Source: Flabesymbios commensalis
Lineage: Eukaryota; Annelida; Polychaeta; Terebellida; Flabelligeridae
Direction of reading: 5' to 3'
Assembly: GCA_964017125.1 (NCBI GenBank)
Contig: OZ024908.1
Location: 61,723,855 to 61,787,854, forward strand
DNA length: 64,000 nt
Shown here: positions 10,647-20,764 of the stretch, one piece after another
Numbering within the stretch: the first letter of the stretch is position 1
Layout of the letters: every line of letters begins with the position of its first letter
Program-made: the position numbers and the translations under genes
Notes under the pieces: generated by a model
Told to the model about the DNA's origin: nothing
Databases searched by the model: none
What the model saw: the letters and a program-made list of their open reading frames with translations, nothing else

Positions 10647-11074
10647 GATCGAGCAGCATGGGCAAATTAATTTATACCCCATAACACATGTAAAATCTGA
10701 TAATATGCATAGGTGGCAACATATAAGTGTAACCGACAAAATCGCAAGTATATACCCAACAGACACGTACGAGCCGCTAAACAGATGCTGTGTTGGTTCA
10801 ACGTCATATCATTCGGTCCGGCTGTGGCTGAAAACTCATAATATCAGGTGAGATGTGTAGTCATACTGGCCGAGTCGAATTCTTGTCATCACGGTTGTGT
10901 ATATATAGTGCTCAAAAGGCTCAAAGGCCTGGAATATGCAGTGCTGTCTATGGTGTTGTCATTCTATAAGAGATGGGCATAGTCCTAGCTGCCTTCGGGA
11001 TTCCTTCTGTCGCGATATTGCCATGATTGTGCAGAAAGCGAGGTAAAGCAATACTCACTCACTCAATCAACGTC
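10647..11074. other. No gene; SINE-like 3' fragment near 10990-11068
   Basis: Mostly featureless. The stretch GCCTTCGGGATTCC, GATATTGCCATGATTGTG, AGAAAGCGAGGTAAAGCAAT and a short ACTC repeat resembles the 3' part of a SINE known from many marine invertebrates. This rests on memory of sequence style only. Confidence 0.35.
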
Positions 11075-11078
11075 AGCG

Positions 11079-11136
11079 AGACACAACTTCAGGCGGGTGA
11101 AAATTTCAAATAAATAGTTTGGCAGATCGAGGGATT
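11079..11136. mobile_element. TTAA-A right-end fragment
   Basis: ACGTCAGCGAGACACAACTT, CAGGCGGGTGAAAATTTCAA and AATAGTTTGGCAGATCGAGG match the right half of TTAA-A. The left half is absent. Confidence 0.65.
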
Positions 11137-11383
11137 AAATCACTGGATGACGAGAGTGGATTGGCTAATATTCAGTTACGTGACATACTATATCATCGTC
11201 AGCTCGTCGTGGAATGCAATACTCGAGTCTTAATCTCCTCTCTGGCTACGTGTGCGTAGCATCTCAATATTAATTATGTTATTACAATACCTGACAGGCT
11301 GAATAACGCTGAAAACTTAAATATCACACATAAAAATGATCATTTTAACTAATAGACGGGAACATGGTAGCACTATTATAGTA

Positions 11384-11452
11384 GTCCTCTTGGATATGAA
11401 AAGTGTATCTGCCACTTTACAAAGTACACCCTTTCATATCCAATGGGACGAA
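11384..11452. mobile_element. Family H hairpin
   Basis: Arms TTGGATATGAAAAGTGTATC and TACACCCTTTCATATCCAA pair around CTGCCACTTTACAAAG. The apex matches that of family F but the outer stem is different. Other copies are at 27.86 kb (half) and 28.28 kb (complete). Confidence 0.8.
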
Positions 11453-11527
11453 GAAGTCTCTAATGAAACCTCTTGATGTGTAACCAACTTGATTATATAA
11501 TCTGAGAGGTCGCATTGTACCTGTTAT

Positions 11528-11558
11528 CAAGGAGGTTATATTATATATAACCTCCTTG
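11528..11558. repeat. Perfect 31-bp inverted repeat
   Basis: CAAGGAGGTTATA is exactly inverted as TATAACCTCCTTG around a 5-base TTATA centre. It is isolated, and no second copy was noticed. GTTATCA lies on both sides, which might be a direct repeat flank. Confidence 0.7.
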
Positions 11559-11758
11559 CTGTTATCAGCAGCCACCTGTCATGGAGGATATCTCTTTTAT
11601 TTTTTCGTTCCCGATGAGGTGGCTGCTCAATGGACATCACATTGGGTAGTACACCGGTCTACTTAAATTTATAAGATGGTAGACAGTGTGTACAGTGTGT
11701 AAGCAGGTATAATTACCTACCGCAGTAGAAACCCCGCCCAGTGCGTTAGTTCAAAAAT

Positions 11759-13670
11759 CAGTGGCGTCAGAACCGGGGGGGGGGCAATTGCCCCCCCACC
11801 CCCACTTTTTTGACTGATGGAAAAAGTCAGTTTGTCATGACGTAAGAAATCTTTTATTTGACTAAAACCGTTTGATGCTTTGACATATGTTGGAAAAAGG
11901 CGCTTGAAAGTAATAGCATAAAAATTGAAATCTTTCCCACATCGTCGTTCACACGTACGGTAGGCATATAGATTAAACTAACAGTAACATGTCAGCTGAC
12001 CTCTTTCAATAGTGTTCCAAGTAGCAACAAAGTTTTGCAAATGCAACAAAAAAGTCATGACTAAAATGGAAAGTTTTTATGACTCAATTAAATCAAGTGT
12101 GAAGTGGGCAAAAGTCAGAGACAAATCCATGATCTCAAGAAAGGGGCATTTACCCAAGAAAGGGGTATTTACCCAAGATTTTCTTGGTTAAAGTTAAGTC
12201 ACGTTAGGCGACTTATATGACAAAATTATTGAATTTTTCCGACTATGCCTTATTTATTTTAAGGTAAAGTGGTTTTTTCTTGCCAATTCAAGTTTTTTGA
12301 TAAAAAAAAATCCTAACATCTATTTATTAAAGTGTATCGCAAAGGAGCGGAAATAGTCTAAGCCCAGCTACCCCCTGACCGGAAAAATCAACCTTCTACA
12401 ATGACATTTTTCTTCGTAACTTAAAAGGACCCCGAGGAATGACATCAATTTTGGTTTTATTTTCTTAATCAAGTAGTTTATCCCACAGATAATGATTTAT
12501 TTTTTCAGCTTTTCTAGATTTTTCAAAGTATTTTTTTATCAACAAAGAAAATCTAAACAAACTGTTTTGTATACGTAAAGGACGGTCGATGTTCCCACAG
12601 CATTGAGCCACATGTTGATGCCGTCGGCCCAGCGTTGGGCAGACAAGCAATGCTGCTGGCGAATCCCCCCCTCCAGGTCCTGACTATAAGACACCAATTA
12701 ACGGTCTCTGCTTTCATGTGCCCTGAAGTAGGCTTTGATTCCACCGCCTGAGACGTGGGAATTTGTGGTATAAAGGTTTGTATACGTACTGCAGACTGTT
12801 TTGCTTACATGGCAATATACGACCTGGGAATAAAACTAGTTTAGTCTTTTTCAGTGCTTTGAAATTGTTTTCTCATTTTTATTACCCCTCAGTCATTAAG
12901 GCTGTGGGGTATAATGATCACCAGAGGCGGGCGGTCGGGCGGGCGGGCGGGCAGTCAGAAATTCAGTTCTTACTACAAAGTTAACTGATAAATTTTGTTT
13001 ATTTTTTACAGACATGAACTATGTGCCTGGGCAATTCATCCCATATCTTTTTTTTTACACCAAGCCAAAAGTGGCCATTTTCCAAGATGGCCGCCTGGAA
13101 AGCTTGTGGGCCCCATAACTCGTGAACCGTTGCTTGGATTGCATTTAAATTTGTATGGTTGTTCTCTAGGTATTTCTGATAATCTGATTATTTTTTGGGA
13201 TGAATCCATTAAAAACAAAATGGCTGCCGCAGCCATTTAAAAAAAGATGGCCGCTTAAAAAGCTTGTGGGCACGATAACTTATGAACCGCTGCTTGCATA
13301 AGCTGATATTACAATATTGTAATTTTTTTTTAAATTTCGAATTTTTTTTTTTTATTAGTACGTACGGTTAGAGAAAATCGTCTGATCTCATTACAAAAAT
13401 TAGGCAACTTAATACTGTTGGGATGGATTGATGTGCCGAAGTGTGTTCTGGTATTATGTATTTTATCATTTAATTTCCCTTTTCCAATTGTGAACTGCCT
13501 GAATAAACACAATTATTTAAGAACTTACAAAAACTCTGTCATGTGCTTTAAAATTAATCTGAGAAGACAAAGGCACAAAGACACAACTAAATTAGAAAAC
13601 AATCGCTCGCACGGAAGTCACACAAATTCATGTTTGCCCCCCCCCCACTTTCAAAAATCTGACGCCACTG
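11759..13670. mobile_element. hAT-type DNA transposon, non-autonomous or decayed
   Basis: The terminal inverted repeats are CAGTGGCGTCAGA at 11759 and TCTGACGCCACTG ending at 13670. They are followed inward by a G-tract / C-tract region (about 11777-11809 and 13636-13647). Flanking octamers TCAAAAAT (11751-11758) and CTAAAAAT (13671-13678) are a plausible 8-bp target duplication with two differences. The CAGTGGCG-type end and 8-bp duplication are hAT hallmarks. No transposase reading frame is visible. The interior contains a family D remnant (about 12590-12650) and a repeated AAGATGGCCGC / AAAGCTTGTGGGC block. It abuts a LINE fragment exactly at its right end. Confidence 0.78.
12930..13310. 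repeat. Repeated AAAGCTTGTGGG block inside the hAT element
   Basis: A GGGCGGGC tract at 12929-12953 is followed by two related units. The first is at about 13082-13140 (AAGATGGCCGCCTGG, AAAGCTTGTGGGCC, ATAACTCGTGAACCGTTGCT). The second is at about 13246-13300 (AAGATGGCCGCTT, AAAGCTTGTGGGCA, ATAACTTATGAACCGCTGCT). Coding is not supported. Confidence 0.6.
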
Positions 13671-14128
13671 CTAAAAATGCTAATTGGGAAGCTATCAGGC
13701 AAAAAATTAAGAGCTGCTGGAACTCCTTTTCAGAAAATAGTCCCAGCCGTTTTGTTAATGAAAATTAATTGAAACTTAAATCCTTCCTAAATCAATGCCT
13801 GGACAAATTTATACCAACTAAAATGACTTCCCCTCGGGGAAATCTACCTTGGCTATCCAAATCACTCCTCGCATCTATTCGGGGAAAAAATATCTATATA
13901 GCCAAGCCAATCGTACAAATAAAGCTGACCTTTGGACAGTATAAAATGTAAACGGCAGACCCAGCGTGCCATCAGGTCTGCCAGGTGGTCTTTTTTTGAA
14001 AAACAAACTTCCGGAATCTTTAGAACAAAATAATTGAAAACCACTCTGCCGTTGTATTAAATCTAAACGTCAGGATGGAAATGGTATGTCATCCTTGAAG
14101 GAAAACGGTCAGTTGCATTCAAATAAAT
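13671..14128 (+). mobile_element. LINE fragment, linker between endonuclease and reverse transcriptase
   Basis: Reading forward gives NANWEAIRQKIKSCWNSF, then VNEN, FIPTKMTSPRGNLPWL and, after a frame change near 13960, RQDGNGMSSLKENGQLHSNK. This order is characteristic of the linker of non-LTR retrotransposons. Endonuclease and polymerase domains are absent. The fragment starts immediately at the hAT right end and ends at a TTAA-A core. Confidence 0.75.
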
Positions 14129-14196
14129 TTGAATTTTCACCCACTTGAAGTTGTGTCTCGCTGACGCGATCCACAACTTCAAGTGAGTGAAAATTA
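14126..14196. mobile_element. TTAA-A central hairpin remnant
   Basis: TTTTCACCCACTTGAAGTTG and CAACTTCAAGTGAGTGAAAA enclose TGTCTCGCTGACGCGATC. The outer element ends are gone. Confidence 0.7.
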
Positions 14197-14945
14197 GCCG
14201 CAATTCTAAGCAATAAATTACTAATGGTTACTATCCGTCATTATTACTGTTATTACGTAGTAATTAGTTTGCACCACAAGTCAATATCAGGAAATTTCCG
14301 AGCTCATAGCGACTGTGCTTGCATGGTCACATGGCTCGGATTGTCTCGCGAATTGCCACATTTATTGTACCTGCATGCTATTATATTTGATTTTCAAAAA
14401 TACCATATAATTTTTACCATTGTCTTATTGTATACTCCAGTCACTGTAGCATAATTATTCCCTTGTATATATTTTAGGTTTTACGCTTTCCAGAGTGCCT
14501 TTTTTGCTGCTATATATAATCAGTATGACATATACATGTACATAGTACCTTTTTAGTCTCTGGTTTTGGTGTGGGAAACAAAATGATAGACCCCTATGTT
14601 ATCTTGGTAATACATTTTAATTTTATTTTAAGTAGTAGCAGAAATAGATACTCTTTATCTATTTTTCGTAGTAGTCATTTATATTATCGAAATACCCAGT
14701 GTTTATTATGGCAATGCTTTTTAACAGGATTTTAGTTATGGACGTCATACCATGTATATTGTCATAAATTATGACTTTACCAATTAACAATCTTGTATAT
14801 ACATGTACATATTTCTCTCTTTTCTATGACAAAATATGTCTGTAATGACTTTTTTCTGTCAATAAAATATCTGTCAGTATATTTAAACAATTTATTATCA
14901 CTATTATTTTTATTACAAATTTTGTGGTTGGTTAGTTAGTTGTAT
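14197..14945. other. No gene recognised
   Basis: AT-rich sequence. The 76-codon ORF at 14224-14454 has no recognisable motif. Confidence 0.45.
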
Positions 14946-14949
14946 ACTG

Positions 14950-15035
14950 CTCTGCAAAGCCAAAAGGCAGTATCTGATTGACTACAAAGTAAGAAGATAC
15001 TGCCTTTTGGCTTTTCCCGGCAGTGTAGATCAATC
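14950..15035. mobile_element. Family F hairpin
   Basis: CTGCTCTGCAAAGCCAAAAG, GCAGTATCTG, the loop ATTGACTACAAAGTAAGA, then GATACTGCCTTTTGGCTTTT and CCCGGCAG. The arms are almost perfectly paired. Confidence 0.8.
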
Positions 15036-15045
15036 AATCTGCCCT

Positions 15046-15396
15046 TCTGACGCGATCCACAACTTCAAGTGAATGACAATTATTCAGATTTGACAAAATG
15101 GAGGTCAACGATTTTGACATTGTATTGTTTGATGTCACGTTTTATCTTTGACATGTTCAAAAGTGCGTATTTAAAGTGCTAATAAAAAACTAAAAAACTA
15201 ATAATAATCGGGTCCAGGGACAAAATGGGGGTCAAATATTTTTAAACCTTACTAATTGATGTCACATTTTATTTTTAATATGTTTAAATATTTTATATAT
15301 TAATCTAAAAAAGTTGATATTCAATCTAAAAAAGGTGATATTTAATCTAAAAATGTAAACAAACGAATATAATCGGAACCAGTGGTTCAAGGGATA
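15046..15396. mobile_element. Two partial TTAA-A elements, reverse orientation
   Basis: The first (about 15046-15215) starts inside the hairpin (TGACGCGATCCACAACTTCA), continues CAAAATGGAGGTCAACGATT, and ends AATAATCGGGTCCAGGGACA. The second (about 15220-15396) has AAAATGGGGGTCAAATATTT, GATGTCACATTTTATTTTTA and an end AATCGGAACCAGTGGTTCAAGG. Both lack their left halves. Confidence 0.65.
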
Positions 15397-15450
15397 AGCT
15401 TCGAATTGATTGCACCAGTTTATCGGATTCGGACTACATGTATTTACAAA

Positions 15451-15630
15451 TAAAATGAATGGGGTTTTAGGCTACCTTTGTGCACATAGGCTAAACCGGG
15501 TCAGGAGAACCGCCTGAGGATGGTGAGATGAATGAGATGACACTGCCCTGCAGACACGAGATTCGAAATTCGAGCCCTGGCGGTCTGAGGCTGAGCACGC
15601 TACCTGTTGCTCACAGAGGCTTCCCACAAT
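15451..15630 (-). mobile_element. tRNA-derived SINE (family S)
   Basis: Read on the minus strand: a head with TTCGAATCTCGTGTCTGCAG near the B-box, a body with ATCTCACCATCCTCAGGCGG, then GTGCACAAAGGTAGCCTAAA and a tail CCCATTCATTTTAT. It lies about 285 bp from a second copy in the same orientation. Confidence 0.75.
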
Positions 15631-15737
15631 CTTGAATTGGGAAAATAGGTTAACCAATCAGTCGTTTTTTTAAATTTAGATCAGCTGGGTGGGAGCCATG
15701 CATGATGTAATAGTTAAAGATACCGGTGGGGCAAAAA

Positions 15738-15926
15738 AAATGAAATGAGTCGGGCTTTAGGCCACCTTTGTGCACATATAGACTAGACTGGGCCAGGAGA
15801 ACCTTCTGAGGATGGTGAGAGGATTGAGATGACACTGTCCTCCAGACACAAGATTCGAAATTCGAGCCTTGGCGGTATGAGGCCGAGCACGCTACATCTC
15901 GGTCACGGAGGCTCCCCACAATACTG
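15738..15926 (-). mobile_element. tRNA-derived SINE (family S)
   Basis: Nearly full copy on the minus strand: TATTGTGGGGAGCCTCCGTG at the 5' side, CTCATACCGCCAAGGCTCGA, TTCGAATCTTGTGTCTGGAG, GTGCACAAAGGTGGCCTAAA, and a tail ATTTCATTTTTTTT. Confidence 0.8.
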
Positions 15927-16295
15927 ACCGATGTGCAGTCAATCTGTCTTCCCGTGGGTCGATCGGTCGGTCGGTACAAATTTAGCTTGACGTCAATTAA
16001 AATGCGTTCGCCAAGTATCCAGAGAAACTGAGTCTTTTTTCAACAACAATAATTTTATTGCCAGATGTCAGATGCTTACAATTAAAAACAATTTTGAAGA
16101 AGAAAAAGTAAATCCGTAAATGCTTATAACAATTAGATGGAATTCTAATGTGATACATGTATATTCTACTACAGATATTACAAGAAAAAAAACAATTCAC
16201 TAAATTATTTACAGCCATTAAGTAAATAATATACATGATTTTAGACAATGACAACGACAATTTATTTATTACCCGGGAGTCACATATCACATAGA

Positions 16296-16454
16296 ACAGC
16301 AAGCGGGTGAAAATTACTCATATCTGTTTAATTCGAAATATATCCTTTGTAAATCCTGATGTTTAAATACATACTTCGCTCCGAATATCAGTGATGTGAT
16401 CGACAAATAAAAACAAATTTAAAACGACAATAGTCGTGATCAGCGGGATAAGGG
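16296..16454. mobile_element. TTAA-B right part
   Basis: GCGGGTGAAAATTACTCATA, TGTTTAATTCG, TGATGTTTAAATACATACTT, CGACAATAGTCGTGATCAGC and GGGATAAGGG followed by TTAA (16455-16458). The left half is absent. Confidence 0.65.
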
Positions 16455-16496
16455 TTAACACTTATCTACCAATGGCAAGTCAAAACAAGACTGTTC

Positions 16497-16738
16497 AGAT
16501 TTATCAGATATATCAGATATACCAGATATATCAGATATATCAGATATATCCGATATATCAGATATACCAGATATATCAGATATATCAGATATATCAAGTA
16601 TATCAGATATACCAGATATATCAGATATATCAAGTATATCAGATATACCAGATATATCAGATATATCAGATATATCAGATATATCAAGTATATCAGATTT
16701 ACCAGATATATCAGATATATCAGATATATCAGATATCG
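16497..16738. repeat. 9-bp minisatellite, (CAGATATAT)n with variants
   Basis: About 27 units of CAGATATAT, with CAGATATAC and CAAGTATAT variants. Because the unit is a multiple of three, it gives open frames on both strands encoding repeated YQI or DIS; these are not genes. The CCAGAT and CAAGTA variants recur in a higher-order pattern of several units. Confidence 0.9.
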
Positions 16739-16901
16739 GTATCATTACAGAATACCAGAAAACACAAGCAATCTGAAACAATTCAAAGTACACGTGGACA
16801 CGATCATGATAAATTAATACAATTACTATACATATTAGTGATATAAAATTGTTACATGAGCAATTAGAGTTGTATTAACCAAATAATTAGAGTGTTGGTA
16901 T

Positions 16902-16990
16902 CCCAGCAAACACCAAACATTTGTATAATATTTATACAACGTTGGCCCAACGTCGTATAAATGTTATACAAATGTTTAGTGTTTGCTGGG
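16902..16990. mobile_element. Family E hairpin, compact copy
   Basis: Ends CCCAGCAAACACCAAACATT and TGTTTAGTGTTTGCTGGG are inverted. Mid-stem TTTATACAACGTTGGCCCAA then CGTCGTATAAATGTTATAC shows this copy has lost much of the right apex arm. The terminal dodecamer is identical to family D ends. Confidence 0.8.
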
Positions 16991-17254
16991 TTTCGAACGC
17001 TAAAATATTTTTGTGTAAACCATGGAGACCAAAGGGTTTTTTCAATTTGAAATCATCATAAATGTCTTAGTCAGCTCTTTCTGATTCATTTGAATATCTA
17101 AGTTATGTGTTCACGGCTATTATAAATAACCCTTCCAGTGCGGGGACCGTCTTGATACGTCAGAATCTGACATATAAAGATATTCCTCGCGTTAAAAGGA
17201 TTAAAGTTCTAATCACGTCTACAGCTGTTTTTATAGTCTTTGTATTTCGCATAA

Positions 17255-17475
17255 CCCTTTAAACCCTCACGATGCATCAAAGTATCATTTTGCATCTCTG
17301 CAGGATCACTTAATTTCCTACGCCTGGTGTTTTAGGACGAAAATTTCAATGTAACTGTTTTAATAATCACAATTTTTTTTTTCATGCCACCCAATTTAAG
17401 TCATCTTCACCCACTACAATTCGCGGCTTGCAGTAGAGGATAAAGATTATAATGGTAAATTTAGGATTGAAAGGG
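17255..17475. mobile_element. TTAA-C element
   Basis: It begins CCCTTTAAACCCTCACGATG and ends GGATTGAAAGGG with TTAA on the right and ATAA on the left. The hairpin region is shortened (TCATCTTCACCCACTACAAT, TCGCGGCTTGCAGTAGAGGA). A better-kept relative is at 32.43 kb. Confidence 0.65.
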
Positions 17476-17497
17476 TTAACGAAGAAAATTTGAAAAT

Positions 17498-17556
17498 TGT
17501 TGGGCCATCGTTTGCAACGCTGGCTCAACATCAAACCAGCATCGCGCCAATTAGAC
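17498..17556. mobile_element. Family D fragment
   Basis: GTTGGGCCATCGTTTGCAAC, GCTGGCTCAACATCAAACCA, and GCATCGCGCC match a D apex and right stem; outer ends are missing. Confidence 0.55.
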
Positions 17557-17678
17557 TCAGATAAGATTCAGACTCTTTTATTTGTCATACATGAAGGCTA
17601 CATAACAGAATATATAAAATAAGGGAAAAACATTTTATAAAAAATAGGAAAAAATGCATGACAGGAGACTTTCACTAC

Positions 17679-17748
17679 CCAGTAAAAACAAAACATTTGT
17701 ATAACATTTGTACAATGTTGAACCAACGTTGAAGACGTTGAGCCGTCT
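17679..17748. mobile_element. Family E left half
   Basis: CCCAGTAAAAACAAAACATT, TGTATAACATTTGTACAATG, TTGAACCAACGTTGAAGACG, TTGAGCCG. The element stops just after the apex. Confidence 0.7.
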
Positions 17749-17937
17749 AGGGATCGCTAGCGTGAAGGCCACCTAAACATAATCTTGATAATCATCCTGA
17801 AGTTTGATCAATTAGTTATTTTTAAAAAATACATTCCTAGAAATAAGAAATGATTTTTTATCATAAAATAATTTTTTATGATATTTTGTTTATGCACATG
17901 CATTAAAATGGATACTTTGGTATATATATATGTTTGT

Positions 17938-18187
17938 TTTCAAATTCTACGAATATGATTTACCCACCTTAAACAGTTGATCTATCACACCTTATATGGT
18001 ATGAATAATTATGTCCTTATATGGGGTGATTGGCTATCATGTGACCCTCTCATATAAAGAAACACTTGTGCCCCATCTTGTGGTAACTTTGCTTTATTTG
18101 TCACAAATTTATTCATACTATATAAGGGGTGATAGATCACCTTTAAGTGGGCGAAAATCTAAATTCTACAACGTGACGCTTGAAGGG
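17938..18187. mobile_element. TTAA-B-like element with a different central stem
   Basis: The right end AAATTCTACAACGTGACGCT, TGAAGGG, TTAA (18188-18191) mirrors the B left end. The arms (about 17966-18008 and 18109-18150) pair as GATCTATCAC.CCTTATAT and TATGAATAA, a sequence not found in other B copies. The loop of about 100 bp is unrelated. It ends about 25 bp downstream of the GPCR stop codon. Confidence 0.55.
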
Positions 18188-18214
18188 TTAACATTACTTT
18201 TATAAGTCTAGATT

Positions 18215-19345
18215 TTATTTATCGGTAAGCATACATACACGTACACGCTTAAACACAGCAAGGCGCAAGTCTTTCTGCAAACTCAGGTAAATGACAGGAT
18301 TTAAAATGCCGGACATTGCTATTAAGAATAAGTATGTGGTTCTGTGCAGCACGAAAACGCCAAAGTCTCTTCTGAGATCCAAGTCAACAGACGTGAAACC
18401 ATACGCAGACATAGCGACTTTAAGCAATGTACCAGGCATCGCAGAAAACCAGAAGGCTCCCGATACTAACATAATCATTTTGATTGCCCTCTTTAAGCCG
18501 TGAACGAAATTCACTTGGACTTCGGGATTGCCGTTTGCTGATGCAATTTTAGCATTGTGTACAGATGTCAATAGACGTAGTTTGATCAGCGTTATGATAC
18601 TCATGCAGCCTGAAGGCACCCAGAATACTATAAATATTATAAAAGTGACCGTCTGTTCAGCATCCTCAGCTATTTTACAAGTCATACACGTGCTTACAAG
18701 CTCTCTGCCCACCAATAACTCTATCATGAGAGATGCCAGAAAACCAGAAATGTACATCAATAGATTTACAAGCAGGATATTCTTTGTGGAGAAGTATCGC
18801 ACGTACCTCAATGGTTGTACAAAGTAAATATAACGTTCGAACGCCAGGAATGCCACCATCAAGGCGCTGGTGTAGAGGGCTCCTGCGCCCACCACCATGA
18901 CCACTTGGCAGTAATGAGGAGGTAGAATGTCCACAGAGTCTCCTATAACCAGGGGAATCATTACGATCATGTACAAGTTACACACCAACAAGTCAGACAC
19001 CATGTAGCAGACGGCAACTCGGTACTGGCAGATCTCCTGCAGCTGGAAAGATGTCCTGATGACAAAGATCATGAACCCGTTGGTCAAGTTGACATACACG
19101 CAGAAGACGAGGAGGAGTCCTGCCGTGAGAACCTGTTCCAACAAGGTGTCTGTGATGATACGTCGTCCTGGTGGTGTCGATGTTGACATGTCATACCCGT
19201 ATTCATCTGTGGCAGCAGGCTGCTCCAAAGTCCAAGGGCTCTCCGCTGACCCTTCATTCAACCAGCTATTCTGAGTTTCTCTGTTGGTGTCTTCTGCTGC
19301 CATGTGTGTTTCCGTCGCAAATACAGACTCATTCTCTTCAAACAT
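18215..19345 (-). CDS. Class A GPCR, odorant-receptor-like (lancelet/fish type)
   Basis: Single-exon 376-residue seven-helix receptor of the plasma membrane, predicted to couple to G proteins; the ligand is unknown. The N-terminus of about 68 residues is long for the family and has one N-X-S site (N5). Helices by hydrophobicity: TM1 70-96, TM2 108-134 (SDLL), TM3 146-172, TM4 189-212, TM5 232-256, TM6 287-313, TM7 333-355. Family marks are C146 with C220/C223 for the extracellular disulfide, FERY (169-172) in the DRY position followed by PLRY, and NPVIY (349-353). The ERY...PLRY pattern and the first helix LLLVFCVYVN resemble fish and lancelet olfactory receptors; this comparison is from memory. 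The start is the first ATG of an open frame. The stop TAA overlaps an AATAAA, and a TTAA element ends about 25 bp downstream. It could instead be another rhodopsin-like orphan receptor. Confidence 0.9.
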   Translation of the reverse strand: MFEENESVFATETHMAAEDTNRETQNSWLNEGSAESPWTLEQPAATDEYGYDMSTSTPPGRRIITDTLLEQVLTAGLLLVFCVYVNLTNGFMIFVIRTSFQLQEICQYRVAVCYMVSDLLVCNLYMIVMIPLVIGDSVDILPPHYCQVVMVVGAGALYTSALMVAFLAFERYIYFVQPLRYVRYFSTKNILLVNLLMYISGFLASLMIELLVGRELVSTCMTCKIAEDAEQTVTFIIFIVFWVPSGCMSIITLIKLRLLTSVHNAKIASANGNPEVQVNFVHGLKRAIKMIMLVSGAFWFSAMPGTLLKVAMSAYGFTSVDLDLRRDFGVFVLHRTTYLFLIAMSGILNPVIYLSLQKDLRLAVFKRVRVCMLTDK

Positions 19346-19620
19346 TGCTTACGATGTCAAAATACCTTGTTGTCTATCTCTCTCAACGCATTGTACAATG
19401 ACTATAGCAATCCCGAGACAGTGGGTGTTAAAGACTGAGAAGTAGACAATGACAAATTGATGCTATGATGGCGTGTCCTATAACATAGAGGGGACCGTCA
19501 AGTCAACAGAGGAAGGACGGGCTTCTTCTCATTTACCGTTTAGAAGTGACACGTGTGTTGAATCATGGGTGGGGGTATATAAACACATAAGTATATGCCT
19601 GCCACTAGACATGCTGCTGC
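19346..19620. other. Upstream flank of the GPCR; TATATAAA at 19576-19583
   Basis: No coding sequence is seen. A TATATAAA motif lies at 19576-19583 in plus orientation; its complement TTTATATA would sit about 230 bp upstream of the receptor start codon. It is not evidence for a promoter by itself. Confidence 0.3.
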
Positions 19621-19624
19621 CATT

Positions 19625-19702
19625 CGGCTTCAACTACATCTGAAGCATCTGGTTAGTCGAATTGGTAATATAGACCAATCAGATGCTTGAAACGGCTGGA
19701 GA
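19625..19702. mobile_element. Family I-like hairpin, variant stem
   Basis: AAGCATCTGGTTAGTC and GACCAATCAGATGCTT pair around GAATTGGTAATATA. The apex GGTT.GTC / GACCAAT matches the neighbouring family I hairpin but the stem does not. Outer CATTCGGCTTCA / TGAAACGGCTGG extend the pairing after an interruption. Confidence 0.6.
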
Positions 19703-19757
19703 GATCACAGAGGGGTAATAATTATAAGTAATAATTATAATTAGAAGTAATAATTAT

Positions 19758-19856
19758 GAGTCCGTAGTTACCATATACCGTAGGCTTCGGATTGGTCGAG
19801 CTTGTCATCTCGACCAATCCGAAGCCTACGCTATATCGTTACTTGTAGCAGAATAC
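19758..19856. mobile_element. Family I hairpin
   Basis: TAGGCTTCGGATTGGTCGAG and CTCGACCAATCCGAAGCCTA pair exactly around CTTGTCAT. The stem continues outward with GTTACCATATACCG versus CTATATCGTTAC and GTAGCAGAATAC. The homologous copy at 34.2 kb has a better-preserved outer stem. Confidence 0.8.
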
Positions 19857-20027
19857 ATGTCCTGATTTACAAGTCAAGAAAGCTAATTTAACTAGCGTCC
19901 CAGATTTTATGTCAGCTTCTTTCATATCCGTCGTTTTTGTAGTTTCTCCATTAGCCAAGTACCTCTGTAAAACAGTTGGATAAATTAGCTGTGTTATCAC
20001 GTCTCTAAAGGATGAGATTGACTCTGC

Positions 20028-20093
20028 CGTGGAAAGCCAAAAGGCAGTATCTGCACACTTTACAAAGGAAGCATTTTGGCTTTGCAGAGAAGA
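20028..20093. mobile_element. Family F hairpin
   Basis: CCGTGGAAAGCCAAAAGGCA, GTATCTGCACACTTTACAAA, then GGAAGCATTTTGGCTTTGCA. The right arm has lost the ACTGCC part. Confidence 0.7.
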
Positions 20094-20342
20094 ACTGGCA
20101 TCATGCTGATCAGATACTAGGATGAGTGACCGGACGTTGGCATAGTGGCCAAATTTGCATCATACATTTTTTGTGGTGTTAGCAGTTAGTGGTGCGGCAC
20201 TTGTTATCGACGGATTTGTTCCGGCTACTTTATACCGTGTTTAGACGTCAGATAGGCGGTGAACAGGTGAACCAACAGTGGATCAGAGCCTGTAGTCTGC
20301 TGGGGGCGCGTCAGCGTCCTACAGTACATCTACACAATGGGA

Positions 20343-20359
20343 CCAAGCAAGCAAGCCAT

Positions 20360-20390
<31 letters not shown>

Positions 20391-20395
20391 ACAAA
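20343..20395. repeat. (AAGC)n microsatellite
   Basis: About a dozen AAGC units with one interruption (CATC), running into AAACAAATG. Confidence 0.9.
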
Positions 20396-20416
20396 TGATT
20401 AAATAAAAAACCACAT

Positions 20417-20764
<348 letters not shown>

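Noticed and set aside
16436-16846. YQI/DIS-repeat ORFs on both strands
   Set aside because: A 9-bp minisatellite is open in every frame register; no gene context.
18291-19401. Plus-strand ORFs across the GPCR
   Set aside because: Antisense shadows of the receptor frame.
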